A stretch of 64,000 bases of DNA, taken from NCBI GenBank assembly GCA_037133755.1, contig JBAXNN010000009.1:1-64000 (forward strand), in the 5' to 3' direction. The position numbers were made by a program, and so were the translations under genes. Each line of letters begins with the position of its first letter. The stretch's first letter is position 1. The stretch comes from F1-60-MAGs149 sp037133755 (GTDB lineage: Bacteria; Actinomycetota; Thermoleophilia; Gaiellales; F1-60-MAGs149). The notes below the pieces were generated by a model. That model was not told where the DNA came from. It saw only the letters and a program-made list of their open reading frames with translations, and did no database searches. Below are positions 12,450 to 21,625 of this stretch, one piece after another.

Positions 12450-13790
12450 TCAGGCGGAGACGGGGAGCTCGCGCTCGACGATCGCGATCAGGTGCTCCGC
12501 GATGGCGCGGCACTGGTCTCCGTCGCGTGCCTCGACCATCACGCGTACGAGCGGTTCCGTGCCGGACGCCCGCACCACGATGCGCCCGTTGTCTCCCAGC
12601 TCTTCCTCAGCAGCGGCGATCGCGTCCCAGAGGGGCTTGCAGTCACCGACGCCCTCGCGCTGGGCACGGACGGAAATCAGGTTCTGCGGGAACTTCTCCA
12701 CCGCGGCAGCGGCCTCCGTGAGCGTCTGGCCTGAGCGCGCCAGCGCTGCGAGCACGAGCGTGGCCGTCAGCGGACCATCGCCCGTGGTCTGGTGATCCAG
12801 AGCGATCACGTGGCCGGATTGCTCGCCACCGAGGAGGGAGCCGTCACGACGCATGGCTTCGAGGACGTAGCGGTCCCCCACGTCGGTGATCTCCAAGGCG
12901 CAGCCGAGCGCGCGCAAGGCGTGGTGCGCGCCGAGGTTCGCCATGCTGGTGACGACGACACGGCGCCCAGGCAGGGCGTCGCGCGCGATGGCATCGGCGG
13001 CCAGCAACGTGAGGATGTGATCGCCGTCGATCGGATCGCCGGCGGCGTCGACGAACAGCACGCGGTCGGCGTCGCCGTCAAACGCGATGCCGAGATCGGC
13101 GCCCTGGTCCAGCACCGCCGCGGCGACAAACCCGAGGTGCGTGGAACCGCAGTCGACGTTGATGTTGCACCCATCGGGCTCGGCTGCCACGAGGGTGGTC
13201 TCGGCGCCGAGCAGCTCGAAGAGGCGTGGCGCGACGGTGGTGGCGGCGCCGTGGGCGCAGTCGACGATGATGCGCATGCCCTCGAGCGAGACGCCGGCGA
13301 TCGAGGCAACCCACTCGGCATACGCCTCAGCGGCGCCCGTGGCGCTGTCCGTGGTGCCCACGCCAGCGCCCGTCGGCAGAACGGCATCGCTCTCGAGCAA
13401 CGCCTCGATTGCCTCTTCTTCGGCGTCGAGCAACTTGTAGCCATCGGCGCCGAACAGCTTGATGCCGTTATCGGGATAGGGATTGTGGCTGGCGCTGATG
13501 ACGATGCCGGCGGCAGCACCGCGCTGGAGGACGGCCCACGCGACCGCCGGCGTCGGCAGCACCCCGAGGCGAATCGCGTGTCCACCGGCCGAGGCGATAC
13601 CCGCGGCGAGCGCATCTTCGAGCATCGTGCCTGAACGACGCGTATCGCGTCCGATCAGGATCACCGGTGCGGGATGCGTGGCGGTCAGGCGCAGAGCGGC
13701 CGCACGCCCGACGCGCAGCGCCAACTCGGGCGAAAGCCGCTCGTTCGCGACACCACGAATACCATCGGTCCCGAACCAGGCACGGGCCAT
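12450..13790 (-). CDS. glmM: Phosphoglucosamine mutase
   Basis: Converts glucosamine-6-phosphate to glucosamine-1-phosphate. It has 446 residues. The phosphoserine loop is ISASHNP with S101 as the catalytic serine; DGDADRVLFVD is the metal-binding loop; GGEQSGH and RASGTEPLVRVM are the sugar and phosphate loops. The ATG at 13790 has a GGAG six bases upstream. A longer frame upstream runs antisense through rpsI and was not used. It lies 10 bp after rpsI. Confidence 0.98.
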   Translation of the reverse strand: MARAWFGTDGIRGVANERLSPELALRVGRAAALRLTATHPAPVILIGRDTRRSGTMLEDALAAGIASAGGHAIRLGVLPTPAVAWAVLQRGAAAGIVISASHNPYPDNGIKLFGADGYKLLDAEEEAIEALLESDAVLPTGAGVGTTDSATGAAEAYAEWVASIAGVSLEGMRIIVDCAHGAATTVAPRLFELLGAETTLVAAEPDGCNINVDCGSTHLGFVAAAVLDQGADLGIAFDGDADRVLFVDAAGDPIDGDHILTLLAADAIARDALPGRRVVVTSMANLGAHHALRALGCALEITDVGDRYVLEAMRRDGSLLGGEQSGHVIALDHQTTGDGPLTATLVLAALARSGQTLTEAAAAVEKFPQNLISVRAQREGVGDCKPLWDAIAAAEEELGDNGRIVVRASGTEPLVRVMVEARDGDQCRAIAEHLIAIVERELPVSA

Positions 13791-13800
13791 CTGGAGCTCC

Positions 13801-14196
13801 CTAGCGCTTCGAGAACTGCGGGCGCTTGCGGGCCTTCTTGAGGCCAGCCTTCTTGCGCTCGACAGCACGGGCGTCACGGGCCAGGAAGCCCGCGCGCTTG
13901 AGATCGCCGCGGAGGTTCGGATCGGCCTCGACGAGCGCACGGGCAATGCCGTGACGCGAGGCGCCAGCCTGGCCGCTGATGCCGCCACCGTGCAGGCGCA
14001 GCGTCACGTCGAAGCGATCGGCCAGGCCGACCTCCACGAGCGGGCTGAGCGCCATGGCGCGCAGCGGGGCGCGATCGAAGTACTGCTCGGCCGGACGACC
14101 GTTGCAGGTAACCGTGCCGGTGCCGGGGGTCAGGGTGACACGCGCGACCGAGGTCTTGCGCTTGCCGGTTGCCCGATAGATGGCCTTGTCGCTCAT
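13801..14196 (-). CDS. rpsI: Ribosomal protein uS9
   Basis: A 131-residue 30S protein. It has the family start YRATGKRKTSVARVTL, the GGGISGQAGASRHGIARAL core and the basic tail KKARKRPQFSKR whose last arginine contacts P-site tRNA. It follows rplM by 17 bp, the usual operon. Confidence 0.98.
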   Translation of the reverse strand: MSDKAIYRATGKRKTSVARVTLTPGTGTVTCNGRPAEQYFDRAPLRAMALSPLVEVGLADRFDVTLRLHGGGISGQAGASRHGIARALVEADPNLRGDLKRAGFLARDARAVERKKAGLKKARKRPQFSKR

Positions 14197-14213
14197 CGTC
14201 TTCCCTCTTCGCC

Positions 14214-14645
14214 TTACGGCAGCGGCTGCGGCTGCTGGGCCGCGTGCGGATGGTCGGAGCCGGCGTAGATCTTCAGCATGTTCAGCTGAGCAGCGCCGAG
14301 CTTGTTCTTGGGGAGCATGCCCTTGACGGCATGGCGGATTACCTCGGTCGGGTTGCGATCGAGCTGCTCCTGCAGCGTGCGCTCGCGCAGACCGCCGGGA
14401 TAGCCGGAATGGCGGTAGTACTTCTTCTGCTCCAGCTTGTTGCCCGTGACGCGAACGCGCTCGCAGTTGATCACGACGACGAAGTCGCCGGTGTTCACGT
14501 GCGGCGTGAAGTTCGTCTTGCCCTTACCGCGCAGCGCGTCGGCGATGCGGGTTGCGAGACGGCCGAGCACCTCGCCGTCGGCGTCGATGATGAACCAGCC
14601 GTGCTCGACGTCGGCGGGCTTTGCGGAGAGAGTCTTCTGAGGCAT
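14214..14645 (-). CDS. rplM: Ribosomal protein uL13
   Basis: A 143-residue 50S protein. The start MPQKTLSAKPADVEHGWFII and the motifs GKGKTNFTPHVNTGDFVVVIN and HAVKGMLPKNKLG are those of uL13. A minus-strand TACGGT at 14682-14687 could be its -10 box with a leader of about 30 nt. It is the first gene of rplM-rpsI-glmM. Confidence 0.97.
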   Translation of the reverse strand: MPQKTLSAKPADVEHGWFIIDADGEVLGRLATRIADALRGKGKTNFTPHVNTGDFVVVINCERVRVTGNKLEQKKYYRHSGYPGGLRERTLQEQLDRNPTEVIRHAVKGMLPKNKLGAAQLNMLKIYAGSDHPHAAQQPQPLP

Positions 14646-14685
14646 AGTCGTTGGCGCGGGTTGAACACCGCACGGGGCGAAACCG

Positions 14686-14691
14686 TACCAT
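14686..14691 (+). promoter_or_regulatory. Candidate -10 box, overlapping that of rplM
   Basis: TACCAT on the plus strand ends 8 nt before the ATG at 14699. It overlaps the minus-strand TACGGT (14682-14687) that may serve rplM, so two divergent -10 boxes share bases. Confidence 0.35.
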
Positions 14692-14698
14692 GAGGCAC

Positions 14699-15049
14699 AT
14701 GACAGGCGTTGCACCACCCACCCGAACCGTCGCGGATCGCTTGACGGCAGGCATTGCGGGGCTCGATCACCGTACCAACACGGTGCATGACGCGCTGAAT
14801 CGCGCGATGCCGTGGTTGTGGTGGCCGTTGACCGTCCCCGACGCCGACCGTCGCCTTGCGGCACGAGAGCACGCGCTGTACGCAGCCCACGCGGGCATCG
14901 GTGTTGCCGTGGCCTGCCTCCTGCAGTCTCGTCGTCGCCGGACGCTCATGATCGGCAGTGCCGCGGCCGTCATCTCCTGGGCGATCTTCACCGGCGCCTG
15001 GGATCGGCGCGCCGATCAGAGCGACAGCTGCGACCGCCGCGCCTTGTAG
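14699..15049 (+). CDS. Small hypothetical membrane protein
   Basis: I do not recognise this 116-residue protein. It has two hydrophobic stretches, AAHAGIGVAVACLL and LMIGSAAAVISWAIFTGAW, separated by an arginine-rich loop, so a two-span membrane protein is likely. I chose the ATG at 14699 because a -10-like TACCAT ends 8 nt before it, the pattern seen at other genes here; the ATG at 14690 is the alternative. Its last 34 bases overlap the 3' end of the convergent exonuclease gene, which lowers confidence. It fills the otherwise empty 370 bp between rplM and that gene. Confidence 0.4.
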   Translation: MTGVAPPTRTVADRLTAGIAGLDHRTNTVHDALNRAMPWLWWPLTVPDADRRLAAREHALYAAHAGIGVAVACLLQSRRRRTLMIGSAAAVISWAIFTGAWDRRADQSDSCDRRAL

Positions 15050-16341
15050 GCGGCGGCCACGGCCTGCCGCGAGGCGGCGCTGAGCACCATGCGTCGCATG
15101 AAGCCACCGGCGGCCTCGAGATCGGCGGCGGAGCCCGCGCTCGCGATCATCGCCAGTGCCTCGTCGCGTTCGTCGCCGTGACGATCGGCCGCGTAGTGCG
15201 TCGAGGTCGCGGCGCGGCGTCCCCCGGCGCGCGACGCCAGCCGTGCCTGCTCGGCACAGCCGAGTTCCTCGCCGAGTTCCTCGAGGAGGTCGGCGAGGGG
15301 CAGCAGGATCGCCGCGTCTTCACCGGCGTAGGCGAGCTGTCCCTCGGACAGCTCCTCCTGCGACCAGTCTGACGTCTGAAAGGTCTTATCGAGTTCGGCG
15401 TGGAGGAAGCGGTCGGCCAGGGTGACCAGCTTGGCGTCCTCCACCCCGTGCTCGAAGCCGGCGGCGTTGAGATGCCCCGCGATCACCGTCCACCAGGCGC
15501 AGGTGTCGAGGATGTCGGTCAGCTCGATGTCCCAGCGGTACTTGACCCAGCTCTGCTCGAACTTCGCGTTATGCGCGAGGACGCGCCGACCATCGCCGAG
15601 CAGGCGCAGCAGGGGCGCGGGGTCAGCGGCCCAGCAGTCGAGAACCAGCGAGATCGCCCCGCCGTCTGGGCCGGGTGCGGCTATCTGCACGAGGCGCACC
15701 GTGCCGTTCCAGGGCTCGAAGGCTGCGCGATCCTCGCGCTGTTCCGGTGGCAGGCGCGTGCAGGCCGTCTCGATGTCGAAGCCGAGCACGGGCTGGTCCT
15801 TGAGGAGTTCGGCGGCCTGCAGCACCTCGTCCGGCGTGCGCAGCACCTTGATCGCGGTGACGGGCGGCTCCGGCGGTCGCGGCGGCAACAGGTCCTCGCG
15901 CACCATCGGCGGGTTCGGCCCCGCGGCGTCGGGGATGTCGATGTCGGGGACGACCTCAAGGATCTTGCGCACTTCGAGCTCGCCGAAGGGCGACGTCTCG
16001 AGCCGACAGCGCACCGCGACGTCGGTGAGGCGGGCGGCGAGGCGCTCGTCGGGCGTCGTGGCGAGCGCGCCGAGCGCGCGGTCGCGGTCCGAGGCATTGC
16101 GCGGCGGCCAGAGCAGCAGCCCGGCGTGATGGCCGGCGAGCGGCCCCTCGCAGACGCGAAAGGTGACGACGTCCAACGTGGCGCCCGACTGCGTCTCGGC
16201 CTGGCGGATGTAGCCGCCATCCGCCTGCGGCACTGCACGGCAGATGACGTCCTCCCGCTCCACGGCGGCCTCGCGGTCAAACCACCTTGGATCGGAGAAC
16301 GCGCTCACGTCACGAAGGAAACCAGCACGGGCGGATGGCAC
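15016..16341 (-). CDS. Stand-alone Pol I-type 3'-5' exonuclease domain protein
   Basis: A 441-residue protein. Residues 1-160 are not recognised. Residues 165-350 are a DEDDy exonuclease domain like the proofreading domain of DNA polymerase I: D189 and E191 in LGFDIETA (Exo I), HNAKFE at 257-262 with glutamate where aspartate is more usual (Exo II), and Y338-x3-D342 in YAGEDA (Exo III). No polymerase domain follows. The GTG at 16341 leaves only 26 bp to the divergent HIT gene; a start at the GTG at 16308 is possible. The PolA in this window lacks these residues. Confidence 0.75.
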   Translation of the reverse strand: MPSARAGFLRDVSAFSDPRWFDREAAVEREDVICRAVPQADGGYIRQAETQSGATLDVVTFRVCEGPLAGHHAGLLLWPPRNASDRDRALGALATTPDERLAARLTDVAVRCRLETSPFGELEVRKILEVVPDIDIPDAAGPNPPMVREDLLPPRPPEPPVTAIKVLRTPDEVLQAAELLKDQPVLGFDIETACTRLPPEQREDRAAFEPWNGTVRLVQIAAPGPDGGAISLVLDCWAADPAPLLRLLGDGRRVLAHNAKFEQSWVKYRWDIELTDILDTCAWWTVIAGHLNAAGFEHGVEDAKLVTLADRFLHAELDKTFQTSDWSQEELSEGQLAYAGEDAAILLPLADLLEELGEELGCAEQARLASRAGGRRAATSTHYAADRHGDERDEALAMIASAGSAADLEAAGGFMRRMVLSAASRQAVAAAYKARRSQLSL

Positions 16342-16355
16342 GCGCGTCCGCCGGA

Positions 16356-16361
16356 TAGGAT
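16356..16361 (+). promoter_or_regulatory. Candidate -10 box of leaderless HIT gene
   Basis: TAGGAT ends 7 nt before the ATG at 16368, so the transcript would begin at or next to the start codon. Confidence 0.4.
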
Positions 16362-16367
16362 CCGGCC

Positions 16368-16778
16368 ATGACCGACTGCCTGTTCTGCAAGATCGCTGCC
16401 GGCGACATTCCCGCCATCCGCATCGCCGAAACGGATCGCGCGATCGCCTTCATGGACATCTTCCCCGCTGCGCCCGGCCACGCGCTGGTGATTCCGCGTG
16501 CGCACCACGACGACGCACTGGGTGCCTCGGACGAAGATCTCGCCGCCTGCATGCAGCTGGCCTCGCGCATCGGTCAGGCCGCCGTTGCGCAGCTCGGTGC
16601 CACCGGAGTGACGTTTCAGTCGCTGGCGCGCCCCGACGCCGGACAGACGGTCTTCCACCTGCATATCCATGTGATTCCGCGGATGGCGGGAGACGGTTTC
16701 ACGTTCCCGTGGCCCCACACGGAGGGTGATGTTGCCGAGATCGAGGGCCACGCGGCCCGCCTGCGCAGCGCGCTCTAG
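16368..16778 (+). CDS. HIT-family hydrolase
   Basis: A 136-residue histidine-triad nucleotide hydrolase or transferase. The triad is H97-L-H99-I-H101 in TVFHLHIHVIP, with H99 or H101 as nucleophile by family analogy. C4 and C7 (CLFC) form half of the zinc site common in this branch. The likely substrates are nucleoside phosphoramidates or dinucleotides; the exact one cannot be told. The stop overlaps the stop of the convergent deacetylase in the bases CTAG. Confidence 0.93.
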   Translation: MTDCLFCKIAAGDIPAIRIAETDRAIAFMDIFPAAPGHALVIPRAHHDDALGASDEDLAACMQLASRIGQAAVAQLGATGVTFQSLARPDAGQTVFHLHIHVIPRMAGDGFTFPWPHTEGDVAEIEGHAARLRSAL

Positions 16779-17734
16779 CTCGACGACTTGGCGTAGTCGC
16801 TGAGCTTGTAGTCGCCGGGACGCGCGATCGACGGCGGACCGAGACGCAAGAGCTCCGGGACGGTGACGGAGCGCAGCCCGCGCGCCTTCAGGCCGTCGAG
16901 GATCATCGGTAGCGCGTTGACCGTCATCTGACGGTTCATCGAGCCGTCGTGCAGCAGGATGATGGCGCCTGGCTTGAGGGCGGGCGAGTTGAGGACATTG
17001 GCGGCGATCGTGCCTGGGTCTTGGAGTGCCCAGTCGTTGCTGTCGATCGTCCAGAGCACCGGCAGCATGCCCTGCGCGCGGACGTACTCGTTCGTCTTGC
17101 CGGTGAAGTCGCCAAACGGCGGACGCATCAGGGTCGGCGCGCGCCCCGCGGCCGCGACGATCAACTGCTTGGTGTCGACGATCTCGGACTTGAGCCCCGC
17201 TGCGTCGAGGCTCGGCAGGCTGGCATGCGTCATGGAGTGGTCGGCCACCACATTGCCGTCGGCGACGGCGGCCTCGATGACGCCGGGATTGTTGGCGATG
17301 TTCTGGCCGATCACGAAGAACGTGGCGTGCATCTTGTAGCGCTTGAGGAGCGCCAGGACGTCCCAGGTGTCCTTCCCCGGTCCGTCGTCGAAGGTGAGGG
17401 CGACAACGTCGCCGGCGCTGGAGGAACCGGCGTTGACGCCATCGGACGCCGGCACCTCGGTTGCGTACTGGCCAATCGCCCACGCGCGCTGTTCCACGGC
17501 GTCGGCGGCCTCGGCGCCTGCCGCTGCGTTGGCCGCAGCCTTCTTGGCCGCGATGTCAACGGCGCTATCGGTCGATACGGGCGGTGCGGCAGAGCCGGAG
17601 TCGCTGGGGCGCAAGACGTAGGCGAAGACGCCGAACACGAACAAGCTGAGAATTACGACGATCAGTCCACGCCGCCGCCGCCGCACGGCGGCATCACGCG
17701 CAGCCGAGCGTCCCGCTGTCCGCCTGTCCGTCAC
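16775..17734 (-). CDS. Membrane-anchored polysaccharide deacetylase
   Basis: This 319-residue protein has an arginine-rich N-terminus and one membrane span at about 24-41 (LIVVILSLFVFGVFAYVL), so the enzyme faces outside. The NodB domain starts near 108 with VALTFDDGPG (D116 likely base, D117 metal), then H166-S-M-T-H170 (metal) and R204-P-P-F. It ends with a catalytic-histidine-type ILLHDG motif. It probably removes acetyl groups from peptidoglycan or another wall glycan. About 60 alanine-rich residues link anchor and domain. Confidence 0.92.
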   Translation of the reverse strand: MTDRRTAGRSAARDAAVRRRRRGLIVVILSLFVFGVFAYVLRPSDSGSAAPPVSTDSAVDIAAKKAAANAAAGAEAADAVEQRAWAIGQYATEVPASDGVNAGSSSAGDVVALTFDDGPGKDTWDVLALLKRYKMHATFFVIGQNIANNPGVIEAAVADGNVVADHSMTHASLPSLDAAGLKSEIVDTKQLIVAAAGRAPTLMRPPFGDFTGKTNEYVRAQGMLPVLWTIDSNDWALQDPGTIAANVLNSPALKPGAIILLHDGSMNRQMTVNALPMILDGLKARGLRSVTVPELLRLGPPSIARPGDYKLSDYAKSSS

Positions 17735-17781
17735 AGCCGCAGGATACCCCTAGCGGCCGCTGCGGTCTGCGAGCCGGGTCG

Positions 17782-19317
17782 CTATTCCCACTCGATGGTG
17801 CCGGGCGGCTTCGACGAGATATCGAGGGCCACGCGGTTGACGCCTTGGACCTCATTGATGATGCGCGTCGAGATGCGCTCCAGCAGATCGTAGGGCAGGC
17901 GCGCCCAGTCGGCGGTCATGGCGTCCTCGCTCGTCACCGCCCGGATGATGATCGGGTACTCGTAGGTGCGGGCATCGCCCATGACACCGACGCTCTTGAC
18001 GCACGGCAGGACGGCGAAGCTCTGCCAGACCTTGTTGTACCACCCCGCGGCGCGAATCTCCTCTTGCAGCACGAAGTCGGCGCGGCGCAGGATGTCGAGG
18101 CGCTCCTGCGTGATGTCGCCGATGATCCGGATCGCCAAGCCAGGGCCGGGGAACGGCTGGCGCCAGACCATGCGGTCCGGCATGCCGAGTTCGATGCCAA
18201 CCTTGCGGACTTCGTCCTTGAAGAGCAGGCGCAGGGGCTCGCAGAGTTCCAGGTCCATGTCCTCGGGCAGGCCACCGACGTTGTGGTGCGACTTGATTTT
18301 GGCCGCGGTCTTGGAGCCCGATTCGATGACGTCGGAGTAGAGCGTGCCCTGGACGAGGTATTTGATCCCCTCGAGTCGCCGAGACTCCTCCTCGAAGACG
18401 CGGATGAAGGTCTCCCCGATGATCTTGCGCTTCTCCTCCGGCTCGGTCACGCCCGCTAGGAGGTCGAGGAAGCGCTGCTGCGCCTGCACGTGCACGAGAT
18501 CGACCTTGTAGTGGTTGCCGAAGGTCTCCACCACCTGCTCGGCCTCGCCCTCGCGGAGCATGCCGTGATCGACGAAGACGCAGGTGAGCTGGTCGCCGAC
18601 CGCCCTGTGCACCAGGAGTGCGGCAACCGCGGAATCGACGCCGCCCGAGAGGGCGCAGAGCACACGCTGGTCGCCGACCTGGGCGCGAATGCGTGCGACC
18701 TGTTCGTCGATCACGTGCTGCGGTGTCCACGTCCCATCCTGGCCGCAGACCTCGTACGCGAAGCGCTCGAGCAGCTCGGTTCCGAAGGGCGTGTGGACGA
18801 CCTCCGGGTGGAACTGCACGGCATGCAGCCGCCGCTCGACGTGCTCCATCGCAGCGGTTGGTGCGCCCGGCGTCGTGGCGGTGGTACGGAACCCGTCGGG
18901 CAGGCGTGTGACGGAGTCGTTGTGGCTCATCCAGCAGGTGTGCGTCGCCGGCACGCCATGGAACAGCACGGCATCGGACTGCAGCTCGATCTCGGTCTTG
19001 CCGAACTCGCCGGTGCCGGTACCGGCGACCTCGCCGCCCAGCGCCTGCGCCATCGCCTGCATGCCGTAACAGATGCCCAGGACCGGCAGCCCGAGGTCGA
19101 AGATGCCCGGATCGAGGCTGGGTGCCCCCGGCTCGTTGACCGACGCCGGACCGCCGGAGAGCACGATGCCGGCGGGATCGAGCGCACGGATCTCGTCGAG
19201 CGAGATGTCGTGCGGCACGAGCTCGGACAGCACGCGGCACTCACGGATCCGGCGCGCGATCAGTTGGGCGTACTGCGCCCCGAAGTCGAGGACGATGATC
19301 GGGCGGTCGGCACTCAA
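17782..19317 (-). CDS. guaA: GMP synthase (glutamine-hydrolysing)
   Basis: Makes GMP from XMP, ATP and glutamine. It has 511 residues. The class I amidotransferase domain has C83 in GICYGMQ and the His-Glu pair in VQFHPEV. The ATP pyrophosphatase P-loop is SGGVDSAVAA, and the C-terminus ISSKPPGTIEWE is typical. The start is TTG at 19317, since the conserved PIIVLDFGAQ begins six residues later and no ATG or GTG fits. It lies 4 bp after guaB3, so the two are probably co-transcribed. Confidence 0.97.
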   Translation of the reverse strand: MSADRPIIVLDFGAQYAQLIARRIRECRVLSELVPHDISLDEIRALDPAGIVLSGGPASVNEPGAPSLDPGIFDLGLPVLGICYGMQAMAQALGGEVAGTGTGEFGKTEIELQSDAVLFHGVPATHTCWMSHNDSVTRLPDGFRTTATTPGAPTAAMEHVERRLHAVQFHPEVVHTPFGTELLERFAYEVCGQDGTWTPQHVIDEQVARIRAQVGDQRVLCALSGGVDSAVAALLVHRAVGDQLTCVFVDHGMLREGEAEQVVETFGNHYKVDLVHVQAQQRFLDLLAGVTEPEEKRKIIGETFIRVFEEESRRLEGIKYLVQGTLYSDVIESGSKTAAKIKSHHNVGGLPEDMDLELCEPLRLLFKDEVRKVGIELGMPDRMVWRQPFPGPGLAIRIIGDITQERLDILRRADFVLQEEIRAAGWYNKVWQSFAVLPCVKSVGVMGDARTYEYPIIIRAVTSEDAMTADWARLPYDLLERISTRIINEVQGVNRVALDISSKPPGTIEWE

Positions 19318-19321
19318 CGGG

Positions 19322-20482
19322 CTAGCGCGACATTCCGATGCCCTGCTCGCGCTGCAGCTTCTTGCCTTCCGTCTGCAGCGAGGGCGCGACCATGATCTCG
19401 GCCTTCTGGAACTCGTGGATCGTCTCGTAGCCGGTGGTCGCCATCGACGTGCGCAGTGCGCCCATCAGGTTGAGCGTGCCGTCGTTCTCGTTGGCGGGCC
19501 CGAGCAGGATCTCCTTGAGCGTGGCCACCTGCGTCGTCTTGACGCGCGCACCGCGCGGGAGCGTGGGATGGAACGTCGCCATGCCCCAATGGGTGCCCTT
19601 GCCCGGCGCCTCGTGGGCGCGGGCCAGCGGCGATCCGATCATCACCGAGTCGGCACCGCAGGCGATCGCCTTGGAGATGTCGCCACCCGTCCGCATGCCG
19701 CCGTCGGCGATCACGTTGACGTACTGGCCGGTCTCGAGCAGGTGCTGCACGCGAGCTGCCGCAGCATCGGCGATCGCCGTGGCCTGCGGAACGCCGACGC
19801 CGAGCACGCCACGCGTGGTGCACGCAGCGCCCGGGCCGACACCGACGAGGACGCCGGCGGCGCCGGTGCGCATCAGGTGCAGTGCAGTCTGGTAGCTGGC
19901 GCAGCCACCGACGATGCACGGAATGCCGACCGTCGCGATGAACTCCTTGAGGTTGAGCGGCTCGACGCTCCGCGAGACGTGCTCGGCCGAGACGACCGTG
20001 CCCTGAATCACGAGGACATCGAGACCGGCGGCTACGACGGCCTCCCAGTTGTCGCGGACGCGCTGCGGCGTCAGCGACGCGGCGGTGATGACGCCGGCAG
20101 CCTTGATTTCCTTGACCCGCTGCGCCATCAGATCGGCGTCGAGCGGCGCCTCGTAGATCTCCTGCATACGACGCGTGGCGAGCTCCGGCGGCAGCGACGC
20201 GATCTCCTCGAGAATCGCATCGGCATCGGCATAGCGACCCCACAGGCCCTCGAGGTTGAGCACACCGAGACCACCCAGCTTGCCGAGTGCAATCGCCGTC
20301 GCGGGCGACACGACGCCGTCCATGGCGGACGCCAGCAGCGGCAGTTCGATCAGGTACGGACCGAGCTTCCAGCCGATGTCCACGTCCTCGGCGTCACGCG
20401 TGCGCCGCGAAGGCACGATCGCGATGTCATCAAAGCCATAGGCGCGTCGCGCCTTCTTGCCACGTCCGATTTCGATCTCCAC
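19322..20482 (-). CDS. IMP dehydrogenase-family protein GuaB3
   Basis: A 386-residue TIM-barrel protein of the GuaB family without the CBS pair of classic IMP dehydrogenase. The catalytic loop GPGAACTTRGV carries the cysteine, and IADGGMRTGGDISKAIACGAD is the phosphate-binding loop. Length and sequence fit the GuaB3 subfamily common in actinobacteria and cyanobacteria, reported to work in IMP/GMP interconversion. The start is GTG. It lies directly before guaA, supporting a purine role. The classic guaB is not in the window. Confidence 0.9.
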   Translation of the reverse strand: MEIEIGRGKKARRAYGFDDIAIVPSRRTRDAEDVDIGWKLGPYLIELPLLASAMDGVVSPATAIALGKLGGLGVLNLEGLWGRYADADAILEEIASLPPELATRRMQEIYEAPLDADLMAQRVKEIKAAGVITAASLTPQRVRDNWEAVVAAGLDVLVIQGTVVSAEHVSRSVEPLNLKEFIATVGIPCIVGGCASYQTALHLMRTGAAGVLVGVGPGAACTTRGVLGVGVPQATAIADAAAARVQHLLETGQYVNVIADGGMRTGGDISKAIACGADSVMIGSPLARAHEAPGKGTHWGMATFHPTLPRGARVKTTQVATLKEILLGPANENDGTLNLMGALRTSMATTGYETIHEFQKAEIMVAPSLQTEGKKLQREQGIGMSR

Positions 20483-20568
20483 CGGGTATTCCGTGTCCTT
20501 TCGGCGACGAGGGTCCCAACGTCCGAACCCGTCTGCGCTGTCTGTCGATGCCTGTCTCGGACACTAGT

Positions 20569-20604
20569 CGCGGCTTCGGACGGAAGTACGATCCGTCCGC
20601 CGCG
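20569..20604 (-). terminator. Hairpin downstream of the PfkB-family kinase gene
   Basis: CGGACGGA at 20577-20584 pairs with TCCGTCCG at 20592-20599 around a 7-nt loop. CGCGG at 20569-20573 and CCGCG at 20600-20604 extend the stem after a 3-nt bulge. There is no T-run, so Rho-independent termination is uncertain. An alternative pairing joins CGTCCGAA at 20520-20527 with TTCGGACG at 20575-20582. Confidence 0.45.
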
Positions 20605-20607
20605 ACC

Positions 20608-21555
20608 TCAGCGAAGACTCAGCTCGTGGAACTCGGTGAGGGCGACCTGGCGCTTGACCTCGCGCGGGTCGAACACGCCGGCTCCTGCGACCAGCGTGCT
20701 GGCGGTGCCGCAGGCCACGCCGTGCCGCAGCGCGTCCTCGGGCGAGCCGTCGCGCCGACGCGATGCGAGATAGCCGGCGAACAGAGCGTCGCCCTCGCCG
20801 ACGGTGCTGATCGCCTCGACACGGGGCACGGTGACCCGCAGACGGCGCTCGCTCCCGTTCTCGCGCAGCAGCAGCACCGCACCGGTCTCGTTTGTGATCA
20901 GGACGTTGCGCGGGCCCATGTCGGCGATCTCGTCGAGGGCATCGATCACGTCGGCATCGGACGAGAACTCATGGCCGACCAGCTCTTCGGCCTCCAACTG
21001 ATTGGGCGCGACGAGGTGGGGTTCGGCGGCCACGGCATGGCGCAACGGTTCGCCTTCGGAGTCGAGGATGATCTGTGCGCCCGTGCGGCGCAGGCGCTTG
21101 ATGGCGTCGGCGTACCAGTCCTCGGGCACGTCACGCGGGAGCGAGCCGGCGAGCACGACGATGGAGGCATCGCGGGCCACGTACTCGAGTCGATCGAGCA
21201 GTGCGTCGAGCTCCTGCGCGGTGACGGTCGGACCGTTCTCGATGATCTCGGTCTGCCGGCCGCTGGTGGGGTCGATCAGCACCGTCGAGCTGCGCGACTC
21301 ACCGTCGATCTGCACGAAGTCGTTGAGGATGCCCTCGCCGTCGAGCTCGCGCTGGATGCGCGCTCCCGTTTCGCCGCCGGCCAGCCCCGTCGCGATCACC
21401 GGCTGCTGCAGGAGCAGCAGGGCGCGTGCCACGTTGATGCCCTTGCCGCCCGGGGCGACAAAGCCGTGGGCGCCGCGATGGCGCATGCCGATCTGCATGC
21501 TCGGAACCTGGATGGTCTTGTCGAGCGCGGCGTTCGGGGTGACGGTGATGATCAT
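20608..21555 (-). CDS. 1-phosphofructokinase-type PfkB-family sugar kinase
   Basis: A 315-residue ribokinase-fold kinase. It starts IITVTPNAALDKTI, which is typical of 1-phosphofructokinase and tagatose-6-phosphate kinase (LacC/FruK). It has PGGKGINVARAL near residue 37 for sugar binding and VGEGDALFAGY near 255, with E where many relatives have S or A; the aspartate is the expected catalytic base. No PTS gene lies nearby, so the exact sugar phosphate is uncertain. A minus-strand TAGAGT at 21565-21570 ends 10 nt before the ATG. Confidence 0.88.
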   Translation of the reverse strand: MIITVTPNAALDKTIQVPSMQIGMRHRGAHGFVAPGGKGINVARALLLLQQPVIATGLAGGETGARIQRELDGEGILNDFVQIDGESRSSTVLIDPTSGRQTEIIENGPTVTAQELDALLDRLEYVARDASIVVLAGSLPRDVPEDWYADAIKRLRRTGAQIILDSEGEPLRHAVAAEPHLVAPNQLEAEELVGHEFSSDADVIDALDEIADMGPRNVLITNETGAVLLLRENGSERRLRVTVPRVEAISTVGEGDALFAGYLASRRRDGSPEDALRHGVACGTASTLVAGAGVFDPREVKRQVALTEFHELSLR

Positions 21556-21625
21556 GCGTGGAAGACTCTAGTCCGATTGGCTGGGCGCAGCCTGATTCCC
21601 CCGTCAGGACGACGGGGAGCCCATG

